From positions 310,001 to 374,000 of the forward strand of contig NZ_VTXI01000001.1 of NCBI RefSeq assembly GCF_013114545.1: a DNA stretch of 64,000 nucleotides, read 5' to 3'. The notes beneath the pieces are model-generated. The model was given only the letters and a program-made list of their open reading frames with translations. It was not told the DNA's origin and made no database searches. The translations under genes were made by a program, and so were the position numbers. The number at the start of each line of letters is the position of its first letter. Position 1 is the stretch's first letter. Below are positions 62,872 through 64,000 of the stretch, in pieces. Origin of the DNA: Vibrio sp. RE86 (lineage in GTDB: Bacteria; Pseudomonadota; Gammaproteobacteria; Enterobacterales; Vibrionaceae).

Positions 62872-64000
62872 ATGGAAAATAGCTTTGCTATTACAACCAC
62901 GTTTATTGCATATCTAATTCTGATGCTTGCAATTGGCGTTATTGCTTACCAACGAACGAAAAGCTCAAGTGACTACTTCCTTGGCGGCCGTTCGCTAGGC
63001 CCATGGCCTGCGGCATTGTCAGCAGGTGCATCGGACATGAGTGGTTGGCTACTGCTTGGCCTACCAGGTTACGCGTACGCGGCTGGTATTGAGGCATTTT
63101 GGCTTGCGGGCGGTCTATTGGTAGGTACATGGTTGAACTGGCTGATCACAGCGAAACGTCTACGTACTTACAGCATTACGACGGACGCGCTAACTCTGCC
63201 AGAGTTCCTATCACGTCGTTTCAATGATAATTCAAAGATGATTCAGGTAATCGCTGCTTTCTTCATTCTTTTATTCTTCCTTTTCTACACAAGCTCAGGC
63301 TTAGTAGCAGGCGGTAAATTATTTGAAACAGTCTTTGGTCTTGATTACACCACAGCGGTAGTGATCGGCACGATCTGTGTTGTGTCTTACACACTATTTG
63401 GTGGTTTCTTAGCGGTTTCATGGACTGACTTAGTGCAAGGTCTACTGATGTCTGCAGCGCTACTGATTGTGCCTATTACGGCGCTTGAAGGTGGCTTTGG
63501 CCAACTGGGCAGTGATTTGACAGCAATCAACCCAGAGCTTCTTACACTGTGGAACGATGCGAAAGGTGAACCACTATCTGCGATTGCGATCATCTCGCTA
63601 GCGGCTTGGGGTTTAGGCTACTTTGGTCAGCCACATATCTTGGCGCGTTTCAAAGCATCTCGTAGCAACAAAGATCTCACCACAGCTCGTCGTATTGCTG
63701 TGATTTGGACTGGCTTATCAATGGTTGGTGCAATGCTAGTCGGTCTGGTTGGTCTTGTGTACGCGAACAACTCTGGTATCAGTGTTGATGATGGTGAGAA
63801 AATCTTCATGCTGTTGGTTAACTCTCTGTTCCACCCAGTTATCGCAGGTATCTTACTGGCGGCTATTCTTGCGGCGGTAATGAGTACAGCCGACTCTCAG
63901 TTACTGGTATCTTCATCAGCACTGGCTGAAGACTTCTACAAACAAGTTTTCAAGAAAGATGCAACATCTGAAGAGATCGTTATGGTTGGCCGCATTGCGG
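62872..64000 (+). CDS. putP: Sodium/proline symporter, 3' end outside the window
   Basis: 376 codons in view of about 495. Begins at ATG 62872 behind AGAGGAC. Reads MENSFAITTTFIAYLILMLA, YFLGGRSLGPWPAALSAGAS, DMSGWLLLGLPGYAY, the SSS family start; STADSQLLVSSSALAEDFYK lies near the right edge. Takes proline (with Na+) into the cell. Last gene of the putA locus, 69 bp after the C-terminal domain gene. Confidence 0.95.
   Translation, partial: MENSFAITTTFIAYLILMLAIGVIAYQRTKSSSDYFLGGRSLGPWPAALSAGASDMSGWLLLGLPGYAYAAGIEAFWLAGGLLVGTWLNWLITAKRLRTYSITTDALTLPEFLSRRFNDNSKMIQVIAAFFILLFFLFYTSSGLVAGGKLFETVFGLDYTTAVVIGTICVVSYTLFGGFLAVSWTDLVQGLLMSAALLIVPITALEGGFGQLGSDLTAINPELLTLWNDAKGEPLSAIAIISLAAWGLGYFGQPHILARFKASRSNKDLTTARRIAVIWTGLSMVGAMLVGLVGLVYANNSGISVDDGEKIFMLLVNSLFHPVIAGILLAAILAAVMSTADSQLLVSSSALAEDFYKQVFKKDATSEEIVMVGRIA

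Noticed and set aside
1-64000. CRISPR array, tRNA or rRNA genes, insertion sequences, integron sites, prophage
   Set aside because: No regularly spaced repeats, no transposase or integrase genes and no tRNA-like cloverleaf were seen on either strand.

Overview
The window looks like a piece of a Vibrio chromosome, most likely the second chromosome of a marine Vibrio. The reasons are the Vibrio-type chitinase A, tryptophanase with a TnaC-type leader, the putA-putP locus beside an AraC-type regulator, a Lap-type type I secretion/LapD/LapG operon next to pdxH, many compatible-solute transporters and a high density of c-di-GMP genes. From memory, ribB, sstT, tnaA, pdxH, the lap genes and putAP all lie on chromosome II in V. 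cholerae. I see no rRNA, tRNA, insertion sequence, integron, prophage or CRISPR array. Both ends cut genes: an HD-GYP response regulator at the left and putP at the right.

Layout. 1-5.2 kb: a two-component/c-di-GMP block (REC-HD-GYP, double-REC histidine kinase, Cache-GGDEF-EAL). 5.2-6.7 kb: ribB under an FMN riboswitch, then a small Sel1 protein. 6.8-11.8 kb: two AraC-type regulators with an aldo/keto reductase, a short-chain dehydrogenase and a 2OG-Fe(II) oxygenase. 12.1-16.1 kb: a PTS EIIC-EAL fusion and a TPR-GGDEF protein. 16.3-19.8 kb: a porin divergent from a LuxR-type regulator, then a membrane protein and two glyoxalase-fold genes. 19.8-27.4 kb: a HAD phosphatase and a transport block (YfcC family, BCCT, glycine betaine/choline ABC transporter proXWV). 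27.7-33.1 kb: an SgrR-like regulator with an undescribed 46-residue ORF facing it, an aldehyde dehydrogenase, and a LysR/SDR divergent pair. 33.3-41.8 kb: PilZ, Sel1, SstT, an RsgA-type GTPase with a short upstream ORF, a Sco/PCu(A)C copper operon, a GNAT enzyme and a double-HD HD-GYP protein. 41.9-47.3 kb: a DUF2057 protein, tnaC-tnaA and chiA. 47.4-57.5 kb: the lapC-lapG-lapD-lapB operon, pdxH and two tandem periplasmic coiled-coil/PEGA paralogues. 57.9-64 kb: AraC-type regulator, putA, a separate gene for a PutA C-terminal-like domain, and putP.

How the genes work together. Three themes recur. The first is c-di-GMP: two HD-GYP proteins, one GGDEF-EAL, one GGDEF, one EIIC-EAL, one PilZ receptor and one LapD receptor. 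The second is osmolyte and amino-acid use (BCCT, proXWV, SstT, putAP, tnaA). The third is one-component regulators next to likely targets, several with visible repeated operators. The most unusual signals are the short ORFs in leader or divergent positions (29601-29741, 38140-38187, the TnaC variant at 42792-42893), the PutA C-terminal domain encoded as its own gene, the near-perfect 22-bp inverted repeat between porin and luxR-type gene, the 21-22 bp direct repeats beside three AraC-type genes, and the coiled-coil/PEGA pair. All functions are assigned by reading the sequence; no database search was run.
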